Positions 53,981-62,548 of a stretch of DNA of 64,000 nucleotides are shown piece after piece; the first letter of the stretch is position 1; every line of letters starts with the position of its first letter. Under the pieces are notes generated by a model that was not told where the DNA came from, did no database searches, and saw only the letters and a program-made list of their open reading frames with translations. The position numbers were made by a program, and so were the translations under genes. This DNA comes from Chitinophagaceae bacterium (GTDB lineage: Bacteria > Bacteroidota > Bacteroidia > Chitinophagales > Chitinophagaceae): the NCBI GenBank assembly GCA_019752045.1, contig JAIEMP010000005.1, positions 281,384 to 345,383 of the forward strand. Direction: 5' to 3'.

Positions 53981-54008
53981 TGCCACAGATGAGCACAAAT
54001 AAACACAG
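53981..54008 (+). repeat. Left inverted repeat of GxxExxY unit
   Basis: TGCCACAGATGAGCACAAAT followed by AAACACAG; 27 of 28 bases match the reverse complement of 54500-54527. It starts just after the ssb stop codon and before the GxxExxY start. Confidence 0.8.
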
Positions 54009-54021
54009 AAAACAGCCTGAA

Positions 54022-54414
54022 ATGCATAATGATCAATTTCCGCTAAAAGACGAAACCTATCAAATCATAGGTGCATGTATGGAAGTGCAAAAAACATTGG
54101 GTTATGGTTTTGCAGAAGTTATTTATAAAGATGCCATTGAAGTTGAATTTGAAAAGGACCGGATTCCCTTTCTCAGAGAAACCCAATTGTGGATTCAATA
54201 CAAGGGTATTAAACTGAAGCATCAGTTCTTTGCTGACTTTACATGTTTTAATCAAATTATCATAGAAGTAAAAGCTTCACCTGAGGGTATCATTTCTGAA
54301 CATATTGCACAACTGCTGAACTATTTAAAAGTATCCGGGAATACAGTTGGTCTATTGATTAATTTTGGCAAACGTAAACTCGAGTATCAGCGATTCATCT
54401 TAACATCTGATTAG
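54022..54414 (+). CDS. GxxExxY family protein (PD-(D/E)XK nuclease-like)
   Basis: 130 residues from Met at 54022; an earlier ATG at 53980 would make the start lie inside the inverted repeat. The family signature is GFAEVIY (about residue 29), preceded by YQIIGACMEVQKTLGYGFAE. The acidic/Lys pair of a PD-(D/E)XK fold is seen as ADFTCFNQIIIEVKAS (D...ExK). The C-terminus (QLLNYLKVSGNTVGLLINFG) is typical. The family is small, multi-copy and of unknown function. It sits between two 28-bp inverted repeats, which suggests a mobile or repeat-linked unit. Confidence 0.88.
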   Translation: MHNDQFPLKDETYQIIGACMEVQKTLGYGFAEVIYKDAIEVEFEKDRIPFLRETQLWIQYKGIKLKHQFFADFTCFNQIIIEVKASPEGIISEHIAQLLNYLKVSGNTVGLLINFGKRKLEYQRFILTSD

Positions 54415-54421
54415 ACTTGAA

Positions 54422-54536
54422 TCTGTATTTATTTGTGATCATCTGTGGCATAAATTAACCTCTGCGTTTATTTGCGTTTATCTGCAGCATAAATAAAATC
54501 TGTGTTTATTTGTGTTCATCTGTGGCATAAATAAAA
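54422..54536 (+). repeat. Three tandem 38-39-bp repeats after the GxxExxY gene
   Basis: Units at 54422-54460, 54461-54498 and 54499-54536 share the pattern TCTGTGTTTATTTGTGTTCA then TCTGTGGCATAAAT, with several substitutions. The last unit contains the right inverted repeat (54500-54527), so all units are complements of the left repeat. Confidence 0.85.
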
Positions 54537-54561
54537 ATCTGTGAACTGTTAAATATTGTAT

Positions 54562-57063
54562 ATGCAATCTATAGAACGCAATGACATCTTTGATCTGGCC
54601 TTCCGTTTTGTAACCGAAACACAGGAAAGTGTTTTTTTAACAGGTAAAGCAGGCACAGGCAAAACTACCTTTCTCAAATATCTCAAAGAACATTGTACAA
54701 AAAACAGTATTGTGGCAGCACCAACAGGAGTGGCAGCCATTAACGCAGGAGGAGTTACACTGCACAGTTTATTTCAGTTGCCCTTTCATCCCTTTCTGCC
54801 AACCAATGCAGCCAAAAGTGAATTGCTTTCTAAAATCAGGTACAATAAACAACGGCTCCAGCTGTTACGCAAAATGGAGTTGTTGGTTATTGATGAAGTA
54901 AGTATGGTGCGTTGCGATGTGATGGATGCAATAGATGCCATTTTAAGATCAGTCCGTCATCAGCACCATGTTCCGTTTGGTGGAGTGCAGTTGTTGTTTA
55001 TTGGCGATCTATTTCAGTTGCCACCCGTTGCAAAAAATGAAGAGTGGGGTATACTGCAGGAATATTATGCATCTACATTTTTCTTCGACAGTTTGGTCAT
55101 TAAAGAACAAATGCCTTTGCTGATTGAGTTGAATAAGATCTACCGTCAAAAAGAACAAAGCTTTGTTGATTTGTTGAACAAAGTCCGGAACAACCAGGTG
55201 GAGCAGGAAGATTTTGAACTGCTGAATGAGCGCTATAAACCCGGCTTTCAACCGTATGCAGATGAAAAATACATTACACTCACATCACACAACAATCAGG
55301 CAGAGCTTATTAACCGAAACCAACTGGATAAGCTCTTAAGCGCTGCAACAACGTACAAAGCAAAAATAGACGGCGAGTTCGCTGAGAATATTTATCCCGC
55401 AGATGAATCACTTGTATTGAAAGAAGGGGCACAGGTGATGTTCTTAAAAAATGATCTCATCGCCAAACGTTTTTTCAACGGGAAAATCGGAACTGTTAAG
55501 TCGCTCGATGATGATGAGATCATCATCACAAGTGATGGAGAAGATATTCATGTGCAAAAAGAAATCTGGGAAAACATCCGTTATACACTCAACAGAAATG
55601 ACAACAAACTGGAGCAGGAAGTTTTAGGAACATTTGAACAATATCCCTTGCGGCTGGCCTGGGCCATCACCATCCATAAAAGTCAGGGCTTAACTTTTGA
55701 CAAAGTAATGATTGATGCCGGTGCCTCTTTCACCAGCGGACAGGTATATGTGGCCTTGAGCCGCTGTACCAGCATTGAAGGCATTGTGTTGCTTTCAAAA
55801 CTGCAGCCATCCGTTTTGTTCAGCAATCAACATGTATTAAATGGTCAGCATTCATTAACGCCAAGAGGTTCGCTGGCAGAGCGTTTTGAGCAGGCAAGAA
55901 AATTATTTACGCTACTCTTACTCGACGATCTTTTTTCGTTGGGTTCAATACATACGGCTATCAAACAACTGCAGGAGAACATCAATAAGCATAAAAATGA
56001 ATTGAATGAAGATGCCGGGCATTGGTGCGATGAGTTGTTCTATCATTTTGAAACAGAACAGGCCGTTGGCAGAAAGTTTGTTGCTCTTATTCATGGTTTG
56101 CTGAAAGATGAAGCGGTGATTGAAAACAACCCGGTTCTGCAAAAGCGCATACAGGATGCTGTTACGTATTTTCTTCCCCGTTTAACTGCATTGCAGCAAA
56201 CCGTACATAAACATCCTTTAATAACAGAACATAAAACAGCAGCGGAAGAACTGGATGAACATTTGCAGACTCTCTGTATTGCATTGCACAGCAGTATTTA
56301 TTTGCTGCAATATGGTAAAGAGCCTTTCACAATTGCCGGGTTTTTAAAACATAAAGTAAATCTCGGCATTCCCCGTTTTAATGTAAGCAGTTATGCAGGA
56401 AAGCGTAAACAAACGGTATCAGATATTGCACATGCAGATTTGTATTTTAAACTGAAACAGTGGAGAGATAAAGTGTGTGCTGAAAATAACCTTCCTATTT
56501 ACCTGCTTGCCAACAGCAGCAGTTTAATAGAGCTCTGTAATTATTTGCCGTTCACCAAAGAACATCTGTTACTGTTAAGTGGTTTTGGAAAAGCAAAAGT
56601 TGAAAAGTATGGCGATGAAATACTGGAAATGGTTACGCAGTATTGCAACGAGCATCAACTGGAAACAAAAATTGAATTAAAAGCAGCCAGTCCAAAAAGA
56701 CAACGGAAAGAACCGTCTCCGGATAAAGTGAGTTCTTACACAGTTTCTCTGCAATACTATAACGAAGGAAAAACGATTGAAGAAATTGCCAAACTCCGCA
56801 ATCTGGCAAACTCTACTATCGAAGGTCATCTGGCCGATGCTGTTAAAACCGGTGAACTGTCCGTTTACAAATTAGTATCAGATAACAAGGTTGAAATCAT
56901 AAAGGAGGCTATCATTCATCATCCGGAAATGAAATCGGGTGAATTAAAATTTCTCTTAGGTGATGACTATCTCTTTTCAGAAATACGTGTAGTGATCAAT
57001 CATCTTGAAAGAGCAAAGAAAGAGTCTGCAGCCAACATTGCAGATGACAGCCGGGCAAATTGA
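54562..57063 (+). CDS. Pif1/RecD-like DNA helicase with HRDC and HTH tail
   Basis: 833 residues from the ATG at 54562; a TTG 6 bp earlier is not used. Walker A lies at about 27-40 (LTGKAGTGKTTFLKYL), Walker B at about 108 (LVIDEVSMVRCDVMDAI), and the C-terminal helicase motif LAWAITIHKSQGLTFDKV at about 363 (UvrD_C_2-like). An HRDC-like domain (LLLLSGFGKAKVEKYGDEIL, about 665-695) and a final HTH-like part (IEEIAKLRNLANSTIEGHLA, about 735-765) follow. It should resolve replication or recombination structures. The HRDC plus HTH tail occurs in a Bacteroidota branch of the family. Confidence 0.87.
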   Translation: MQSIERNDIFDLAFRFVTETQESVFLTGKAGTGKTTFLKYLKEHCTKNSIVAAPTGVAAINAGGVTLHSLFQLPFHPFLPTNAAKSELLSKIRYNKQRLQLLRKMELLVIDEVSMVRCDVMDAIDAILRSVRHQHHVPFGGVQLLFIGDLFQLPPVAKNEEWGILQEYYASTFFFDSLVIKEQMPLLIELNKIYRQKEQSFVDLLNKVRNNQVEQEDFELLNERYKPGFQPYADEKYITLTSHNNQAELINRNQLDKLLSAATTYKAKIDGEFAENIYPADESLVLKEGAQVMFLKNDLIAKRFFNGKIGTVKSLDDDEIIITSDGEDIHVQKEIWENIRYTLNRNDNKLEQEVLGTFEQYPLRLAWAITIHKSQGLTFDKVMIDAGASFTSGQVYVALSRCTSIEGIVLLSKLQPSVLFSNQHVLNGQHSLTPRGSLAERFEQARKLFTLLLLDDLFSLGSIHTAIKQLQENINKHKNELNEDAGHWCDELFYHFETEQAVGRKFVALIHGLLKDEAVIENNPVLQKRIQDAVTYFLPRLTALQQTVHKHPLITEHKTAAEELDEHLQTLCIALHSSIYLLQYGKEPFTIAGFLKHKVNLGIPRFNVSSYAGKRKQTVSDIAHADLYFKLKQWRDKVCAENNLPIYLLANSSSLIELCNYLPFTKEHLLLLSGFGKAKVEKYGDEILEMVTQYCNEHQLETKIELKAASPKRQRKEPSPDKVSSYTVSLQYYNEGKTIEEIAKLRNLANSTIEGHLADAVKTGELSVYKLVSDNKVEIIKEAIIHHPEMKSGELKFLLGDDYLFSEIRVVINHLERAKKESAANIADDSRAN

Positions 57064-57165
57064 AATCAATAAACACTTGCATCTGATCGTTTAAACGAGT
57101 AATTTAACTTTCTGCTTCTTCCTCTGTCAAAACAGCGATTAATTGTTCACTTCAAAATTCACAGT

Positions 57166-57558
57166 ATGAAAAAAAACTCTTTTGTTTTGGTTGGAATGAT
57201 TGCCTGTTTGTTCTTAAGCTCTTACGTTACTGAGCAGCAGGGCTGGCGATTTATTGGCGATAAATGGGCTGCATTCGGTCCCGATAGAGATGTGCTGAGG
57301 GTTGGAAGAAATGATCTGTACCGTCAGGTGAAACTAAAAGTTACGGATGGACCCCTGCGAATAGAAGATGTAGATATTTATTTCGAAAATGGCGAAAAAA
57401 TGAATGTGATATTGAAAAACAATTTCAGAGCAGGGCAGGAAAGCAGGGTTATTGATTTGCCGGGCGCAGCAAGAAAATTAGACAGGATTGAGTTTTTATA
57501 TTCAACAATCGGCAAAGCAAAAGGAAGAGCAAGAATAGCTGTTTGGGGTAAGCGCTGA
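57166..57558 (+). CDS. Hypothetical exported protein
   Basis: 130 residues. Signal peptide (SFVLVGMIACLFLSSYV), then a small beta-rich domain (WRFIGDKWAAFGPDRDVLRV, RQVKLKVTDGPLRIEDVDIY, NFRAGQESRVIDLPGAARKL). I do not recognise a named family; the compact, regular strands suggest a beta-sandwich. Closed by a hairpin terminator. Confidence 0.7.
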   Translation: MKKNSFVLVGMIACLFLSSYVTEQQGWRFIGDKWAAFGPDRDVLRVGRNDLYRQVKLKVTDGPLRIEDVDIYFENGEKMNVILKNNFRAGQESRVIDLPGAARKLDRIEFLYSTIGKAKGRARIAVWGKR

Positions 57559-57584
57559 TGTTTCAATTCATTAATAAATAGCAC

Positions 57585-57612
57585 AGCAGCAGAGATTTCT
57601 GCTGCTATTTTA
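57585..57612 (+). terminator. Hairpin terminator between convergent genes
   Basis: AGCAGCAGA and TCTGCTGCT form a perfect 9-bp stem with a GATT loop, followed by ATTTTAAT. It lies at the stop of the minus-strand gene and after the plus-strand gene. Confidence 0.75.
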
Positions 57613-57933
57613 ATATTTGCCCTCCAGTTTATTTACATAATCAAGAGAGCCTAACCTAAAACGGAAAGGAATACCCGTTTTTTTCTCCAGCTTATATTCT
57701 CCAATGCACATAATACCCCAATGGCTAAACGGGCTGCCAAGATTTACCTGAACAGTTGGCTGTTTAACCAAAAAAATAGTTGGTTGAGCTGGAAAAAAAG
57801 GAAATACCGTTAAAATTTTAGTAGAATTTGCTGAAGGATAGGCGCTGTCAGTCGTTGATTGGGCTTGAATTGTAAGGGAGAATGTTAAGAAAAGACAAGC
57901 CAAAGCACAAAAATTGTTCCAATTTTTATTCAT
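57610..57933 (-). CDS. Hypothetical exported protein
   Basis: 107 residues with signal peptide (NFCALACLFLTFSLTIQAQ). The short mature part (FLVKQPTVQVNLGSPFSHWG, IGEYKLEKKTGIPFRFRLGS) shows beta-strand patterns but no known motif. The RFRLGSLDYV end is common in small Bacteroidota outer-membrane-related proteins, which does not prove a role. Sits between convergent and divergent neighbours. Confidence 0.6.
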   Translation of the reverse strand: MNKNWNNFCALACLFLTFSLTIQAQSTTDSAYPSANSTKILTVFPFFPAQPTIFLVKQPTVQVNLGSPFSHWGIMCIGEYKLEKKTGIPFRFRLGSLDYVNKLEGKY

Positions 57934-58000
57934 GAATGTTTTTTTTGATAATTTAGCCCCCGAAACAGATGCAAAGTAACGAAAAACTGTAAGAGAGAAA

Positions 58001-59497
58001 ATGGCACTCAGTCAGGGACTACAACAAAAATTACTGCAAAAACTATCACCCCAGCAAATTCAGCTCATGAAGTTGCTGCAGGTACCTACGGCTAATCTTG
58101 AAGAACGGATTAAAGAGGAGCTGGAAGAAAACCCTGCACTGGAACAATCCGATGAAGAAAGCGACGAGCAGCATAACGAAGAAATGGCCGATGAGTTCGA
58201 CAGCAGCGAAGAAGAAAATTATGATCTGGATGGCAGTGAAGAAGAGTACGATAGTCTGGACATTAACGATTATGTAAATGAAGGCGATGATGATATTGCT
58301 GATTACAGAACAAGGGAAGATAATTACTCCGATCAGGAGGAACGAAAAACTACTCCTGTAAAATTAGAAACCAGTTTTTATGAAGTATTGCTGCAGCAAT
58401 TGGGAATGCTGAAGCTTGATGATAAACGGCAGGTAATTGCAGAACAGATTGTTGGCAGCATAGATGATGATGGATATCTGCGTCGTGAAAATGCAGCTAT
58501 TGTAAATGACCTTGCATTCCGCCAGAATATAGACAGCAATGAACAGGAAGTAGAATCAATTATTTTACTTATTCAGCATTTTGATCCGCCCGGTATTTGT
58601 GCAAGAGATCTGCAGGAGTGCCTGCTCATTCAATTGCGGCATAAACTCAAAACAAATCAGTCAAAAGATATTCAATCGGCAATTGTTATTCTGGAAAAAT
58701 ATTTTGATGAATTTACAAAGAAGCACTACGAAAAAATTCAACGCAGCTTATCCATGGATGATGAACAGTTGAAAGCAGTCATTCATCAAATCATTAAACT
58801 TAATCCCAAGCCGGGTGGTAATGTGGGTCATGTAAATAAAGCGGAGACTTATATTGTTCCCGACTTTTTTATTGTGAACAATAACGGTAAGCTTGAGCTT
58901 ACGCTTAACTCCCGTAATGCACCTGATCTGCGCATCAGCGAAGGATACAGAGATATGCTCAAAGAATATGACCGTGGTAGTAAACGGGATAAGCGCCAGA
59001 AAGAAGCAGTGATGTTTATCAAACAAAAAATTGATGCGGCCCGCTGGTTTATTGATGCTATCAAACAGCGTCAAAATACATTACTGCATACCATGAGCTC
59101 CATCATGAAACACCAGGAAGATTTTTTTCTTACAGGCGATGAAACTGCTTTAAGGCCAATGATCTTAAAAGATATTGCTGAAAAAACCGGGCTCGATATT
59201 TCAACTGTAAGCCGTGTGGCCAACAGCAAGTTTGTACAAACAGAGTTTGGTACCTATCGTTTAAAGTTTTTCTTTAGTGAATCGTTGAGTACAGAAAGCG
59301 GCGAAGAAGTATCTACCAGAGAAGTAAAAAAGATATTGTTTGATATGGTTGATGCAGAAGAAAAACGCAAACCATTAAGTGATGAACGTTTAACTGAACT
59401 GCTTCAGGAAAAAGGCTATAATATTGCACGCAGAACAGTAGCCAAATACAGAGAGCAACTCAACATTCCGGTTGCTCGTTTACGTAAACAGTTATAA
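58001..59497 (+). CDS. rpoN: RNA polymerase sigma-54 factor
   Basis: 498 residues. The N-terminal activator-interacting region is Gln/Leu-rich (LQQKLLQKLSPQQIQLMKLL), then an acidic stretch of about 60 residues rich in Asp and Glu (about 50-110), the core-binding region, the HTH and the RpoN box ARRTVAKYRE (residues 476-485). It directs -24/-12 promoters with the help of AAA+ activators. It is followed 3 bp later by a membrane protein gene, a common neighbour in the phylum. No activator lies in this window. Confidence 0.95.
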   Translation: MALSQGLQQKLLQKLSPQQIQLMKLLQVPTANLEERIKEELEENPALEQSDEESDEQHNEEMADEFDSSEEENYDLDGSEEEYDSLDINDYVNEGDDDIADYRTREDNYSDQEERKTTPVKLETSFYEVLLQQLGMLKLDDKRQVIAEQIVGSIDDDGYLRRENAAIVNDLAFRQNIDSNEQEVESIILLIQHFDPPGICARDLQECLLIQLRHKLKTNQSKDIQSAIVILEKYFDEFTKKHYEKIQRSLSMDDEQLKAVIHQIIKLNPKPGGNVGHVNKAETYIVPDFFIVNNNGKLELTLNSRNAPDLRISEGYRDMLKEYDRGSKRDKRQKEAVMFIKQKIDAARWFIDAIKQRQNTLLHTMSSIMKHQEDFFLTGDETALRPMILKDIAEKTGLDISTVSRVANSKFVQTEFGTYRLKFFFSESLSTESGEEVSTREVKKILFDMVDAEEKRKPLSDERLTELLQEKGYNIARRTVAKYREQLNIPVARLRKQL

Positions 59498-59500
59498 TGT

Positions 59501-60178
59501 ATGGAACAAATGATCATAAGTGAAAATGGCGGAAGGATGATTGACGGTAATGAGCATTCACCAATCATAAAAGCATTGGCAACATTCTTTTCGTATTTGT
59601 TTCATCCGTTGTTTATGATTGCATGGGTGGTATTGTACCTGCTGTATCGCAACAGTTTTGTTTTTACAGGCGAAACCTCATTCGACAGGCTGATTGTTTT
59701 TCTCCGTGTGTTCAGCACAAGTATTTTTTTACCGTTGGTAACTGTGCTGTTATTAAAAGGGCTGGGCTTTATTCAATCTATTCAGTTAAGAACACAGAAA
59801 GACCGCATTGTTCCTTATGTGGCCTGTATTACCTTTTTCTTTTGGAGTTATTACGTGTCTAAAACACTGGTTGATCCGCTTGAACTCCGTGCATTTCTTT
59901 TAGGGTTGTTTATTACATCTTCTGCATCACTGATCATCAACAATTATATGAAAGTAAGTATGCACGCCATTGGTGCAGGCGGGTTGCTGAGTTTTTTTCT
60001 TCTCTTGCTCTTTGCTAACCGCATAGATGATTTGTTGTCTATTTTGCTGGCGTTTTTTATTGCAGGTATTATTTGTACCAGCCGCTTTGTTGTAAGTGAT
60101 CATAAACCGGCAGAAATCTACACAGGGTTTATTACAGGGTTTCTGCTGCAGCTCATTGCATGGTGGATAGTTGCTTAA
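59501..60178 (+). CDS. PAP2-like membrane protein downstream of rpoN
   Basis: 225 residues with about six transmembrane helices. Pieces such as SMHAIGAGGLLSFFLLLLF and RFVVSDHKPAEIYTGFITGF resemble the second half of PAP2 (phosphatidic acid phosphatase) proteins, with the His and SDHKP-type turns kept but the classic KxxxxxxRP motif not evident. Catalysis is therefore doubtful. The 3-bp gap to rpoN suggests co-transcription. A weak hairpin follows. Confidence 0.7.
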   Translation: MEQMIISENGGRMIDGNEHSPIIKALATFFSYLFHPLFMIAWVVLYLLYRNSFVFTGETSFDRLIVFLRVFSTSIFLPLVTVLLLKGLGFIQSIQLRTQKDRIVPYVACITFFFWSYYVSKTLVDPLELRAFLLGLFITSSASLIINNYMKVSMHAIGAGGLLSFFLLLLFANRIDDLLSILLAFFIAGIICTSRFVVSDHKPAEIYTGFITGFLLQLIAWWIVA

Positions 60179-60183
60179 AGAAC

Positions 60184-60207
60184 AAAGCCTCTATTAAGAG
60201 AGGCTTT
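60184..60207 (+). terminator. Hairpin after the rpoN operon
   Basis: AAAGCCTCT and AGAGGCTTT form a 9-bp stem with a 6-base loop. The T-run is short, so termination may be weak. Confidence 0.6.
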
Positions 60208-60246
60208 ATCAGGAATCATGCAGAAACAGGTGGTTACAAAAAGAAC

Positions 60247-61011
60247 TTAACTGTTTAACAACTTCGATTGCTCCATGTATGTTTTGTTGGGATGATAAAT
60301 AAACAGCACACTCCCGTTTTTAATAGAGTTAATAATACCCGCAGTTTGTTTCATGGGTACAGCAGGGCATCCCAGACTGCGGCCTAAATATCCATTGCTG
60401 TTTGCAAATTGTCTTGTTACATAATCAGAACCGTGTAAAACAATTGCCCGCTCAAATGCTTTATCGTTAATTCCTTTTTCAAGCCCCTTTAATTTCAGCG
60501 AATAACCTTTTTCACCAAAATAGGTGTTGAGTGTTACATAAAAACCAAGACTGCTTTTATTTGATTCAGGTTTGTTGGAGAAATCAGTAGCGTAATTGAG
60601 TCCGCTTTTACGGCCATGTGCTACCAGTGTATGATAAAGGATTTTTCCTTCTTCCATATCAATTACATAAAAACGGTTTTGAGAAGATGATTTTGAAAAA
60701 TCAGCAATGGTTAATACATCAGCTCTTGCTATGGCTCCCTGATCCAGTAATTTATAATAACCTTTATACGCCAGTTCAAATGCTTCTTCTTTTAAACCTT
60801 CATCCAGTAAATGAAGCGATTCATAAATACTGTCTGCTTTTTTAATGATCACTTCTTCCAGGTTTTCTGCAGCTTTGGTTGATGCTGCTATAATACCGGC
60901 AGTAAGAGGAGTGTAACGGGGACTGCCGTTACCATTAATCACTGTAGGAATTTGTAAAAAGATAAATGCTGTAACAGCCAGATAAGTCAAATTTTTACGG
61001 AATAGTTTCAT
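60247..61011 (-). CDS. Murein L,D-transpeptidase catalytic domain family protein
   Basis: 254 residues with a signal peptide, then a helical N-terminal part and a YkuD-type (YkuD_2) catalytic domain: RAIVLHGSDYVTR gives the His and GYLGRSLGCPAVPMKQTAG the catalytic Cys in the GRSLGCPA motif. It likely forms 3-3 crosslinks or attaches proteins to peptidoglycan in the periplasm. The HG and GCP residues are intact. Alone on its strand. Confidence 0.88.
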   Translation of the reverse strand: MKLFRKNLTYLAVTAFIFLQIPTVINGNGSPRYTPLTAGIIAASTKAAENLEEVIIKKADSIYESLHLLDEGLKEEAFELAYKGYYKLLDQGAIARADVLTIADFSKSSSQNRFYVIDMEEGKILYHTLVAHGRKSGLNYATDFSNKPESNKSSLGFYVTLNTYFGEKGYSLKLKGLEKGINDKAFERAIVLHGSDYVTRQFANSNGYLGRSLGCPAVPMKQTAGIINSIKNGSVLFIYHPNKTYMEQSKLLNS

Positions 61012-61356
61012 AGTTTGGATTTAAACGGATAATGGAGGAATAAAAATAGTAAAACATTCTTTTTAACCAAATACATATGCTGCAACGATTTTTTAATAAT
61101 AATAGTATTCCCGTACAGCAGCGTTTTGATGGACTAAGTGTTTTTACCAGGGTCGTGAAGGACTGCAAATGTAAATCAATGCCTTGTGGCAAATTGTTAA
61201 AGGCCGGTATGAATTTGATTCTTTTGTGCCTGCAAAAGGCAAGAGCACCTGTGACATCAGCAAAAATTCATTGATTATCAATGAAACTCATCAGTATACT
61301 TTGCTGTTATAATTTTATTTTTATCGGGTAATTTAAAAATCTAAGGCACACAATTA
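61012..61356. other. 345-bp gene-free region between divergent genes
   Basis: Contains a 65-codon open frame (61077-61274) without ribosome site or recognisable product, and AT-rich stretches before the cysteine desulfurase start. No clear promoter, repeat or RNA gene seen. Confidence 0.5.
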
Positions 61357-62505
61357 ATGATACAATATCCCATTTATATGGATTACAACGCAACAACCCC
61401 GGTTGATCCACGGGTAATGGAAACAATGTTGCCTTATTATACCACTCATTTTGGCAATGCAGCCAGCCGCACCCATGCCTTTGGTTGGGTGGCAGAAGAA
61501 GCAGTTAGCATTGCAAGAGAACAAGTGGGTTCATTGATTAATGCTGCATCATCTGAAATCATTTTTACATCGGGAGCAACTGAAGCAGTGAACCTGACCA
61601 TTCGTGGTGTGTTTGATCTGTATCATGCAAAAGGAAAACATATCATTACCTGTAACATTGAACACAAAGCAGTGCTTGATACCTGTGAGTTGATTAAAAG
61701 TATGGGTGGAGAAATTACCATCCTCGAAGTAATGCCAAATGGATTACCTGATCTGTCTGTATTAGAAAAAGCCATTCGTGCAGATACCATTTTGATTTCG
61801 ATCATGTATGCCAATAATGAAATCGGGACTATTATGCCTATTGCAGAAATTGGTGCCATTGCAAAAAAACACGGTGTTCTTTTTTTCAGCGATGCTACAC
61901 AAGCTGTAGGAAAAATTCCTGTTGATGTGATCAAAGACAATATTGATCTGCTTGCTTTGTCTGCACATAAACTCTACGGACCAAAAGGCGTGGGTGCATT
62001 GTATGTGCGCAGAAAAAATCCAAGAGTAAAATTAAAAGCTCTTCAATATGGTGGTGGTCATGAAAAAGGAATGCGCAGCGGCACACTCAATGTGCCGGGC
62101 ATTGTTGGTTTGGGAAAAGCCTGTGCAATTAGCAAAACAGAAATGGACGTTGAAATAAAACGGATCAGCAAACTGAGAGATCAACTGCTCAATGGATTGC
62201 TGGCACTTGGTTGCACGGCATTGAATGGAGAAAAAAATAACTTACTTCCGCATGTGGCGAATGTTTCGTTTAGTATTCCCGGAGCTAATCAATTGATCCA
62301 TCAACTGCAAAAGCAGATTGCTGTTTCATCAGGCTCGGCCTGCACCTCCGCATCAACAGAACCTTCTTATGTATTAAAAGCATTAGGCATTGGTGATGAG
62401 CTGGCAGCGGGTTCTATCCGTTTTAGTTTGGGACGGTTTACCACTGAGAAGGAGATAGTGGATACGATTCACTATGTAACAGAAGTAGTGAATAATATGC
62501 GGTAG
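61357..62505 (+). CDS. Cysteine desulfurase (IscS/NifS family)
   Basis: 382 residues, a PLP enzyme. Lys205 in LSAHKLYGPKG is the cofactor lysine and Cys329 in SSGSACTSAS the persulfide-forming residue. The N-terminal YMDYNATTPVDPRVMETMLP and FTSGATEAVNLTIRG are family landmarks. It mobilises sulfur from cysteine for Fe-S clusters and tRNA thiolation. The short SGSACTS loop is the IscS/NifS type. No IscU or SUF gene is adjacent. Confidence 0.93.
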   Translation: MIQYPIYMDYNATTPVDPRVMETMLPYYTTHFGNAASRTHAFGWVAEEAVSIAREQVGSLINAASSEIIFTSGATEAVNLTIRGVFDLYHAKGKHIITCNIEHKAVLDTCELIKSMGGEITILEVMPNGLPDLSVLEKAIRADTILISIMYANNEIGTIMPIAEIGAIAKKHGVLFFSDATQAVGKIPVDVIKDNIDLLALSAHKLYGPKGVGALYVRRKNPRVKLKALQYGGGHEKGMRSGTLNVPGIVGLGKACAISKTEMDVEIKRISKLRDQLLNGLLALGCTALNGEKNNLLPHVANVSFSIPGANQLIHQLQKQIAVSSGSACTSASTEPSYVLKALGIGDELAAGSIRFSLGRFTTEKEIVDTIHYVTEVVNNMR

Positions 62506-62548
62506 AAAACTAAAGCGTAAAGAAGTTTCAAAAAAAATAGTAAAAAGT

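Noticed and set aside
53980..54021. Upstream ATG for the GxxExxY gene
   Set aside because: The added 14 residues are read from the inverted repeat, so the Met at 54022 is the likelier start.
61077..61274. 65-codon open frame between the transpeptidase and cysteine desulfurase genes
   Set aside because: No ribosome site, no recognisable product, and composition like non-coding DNA.
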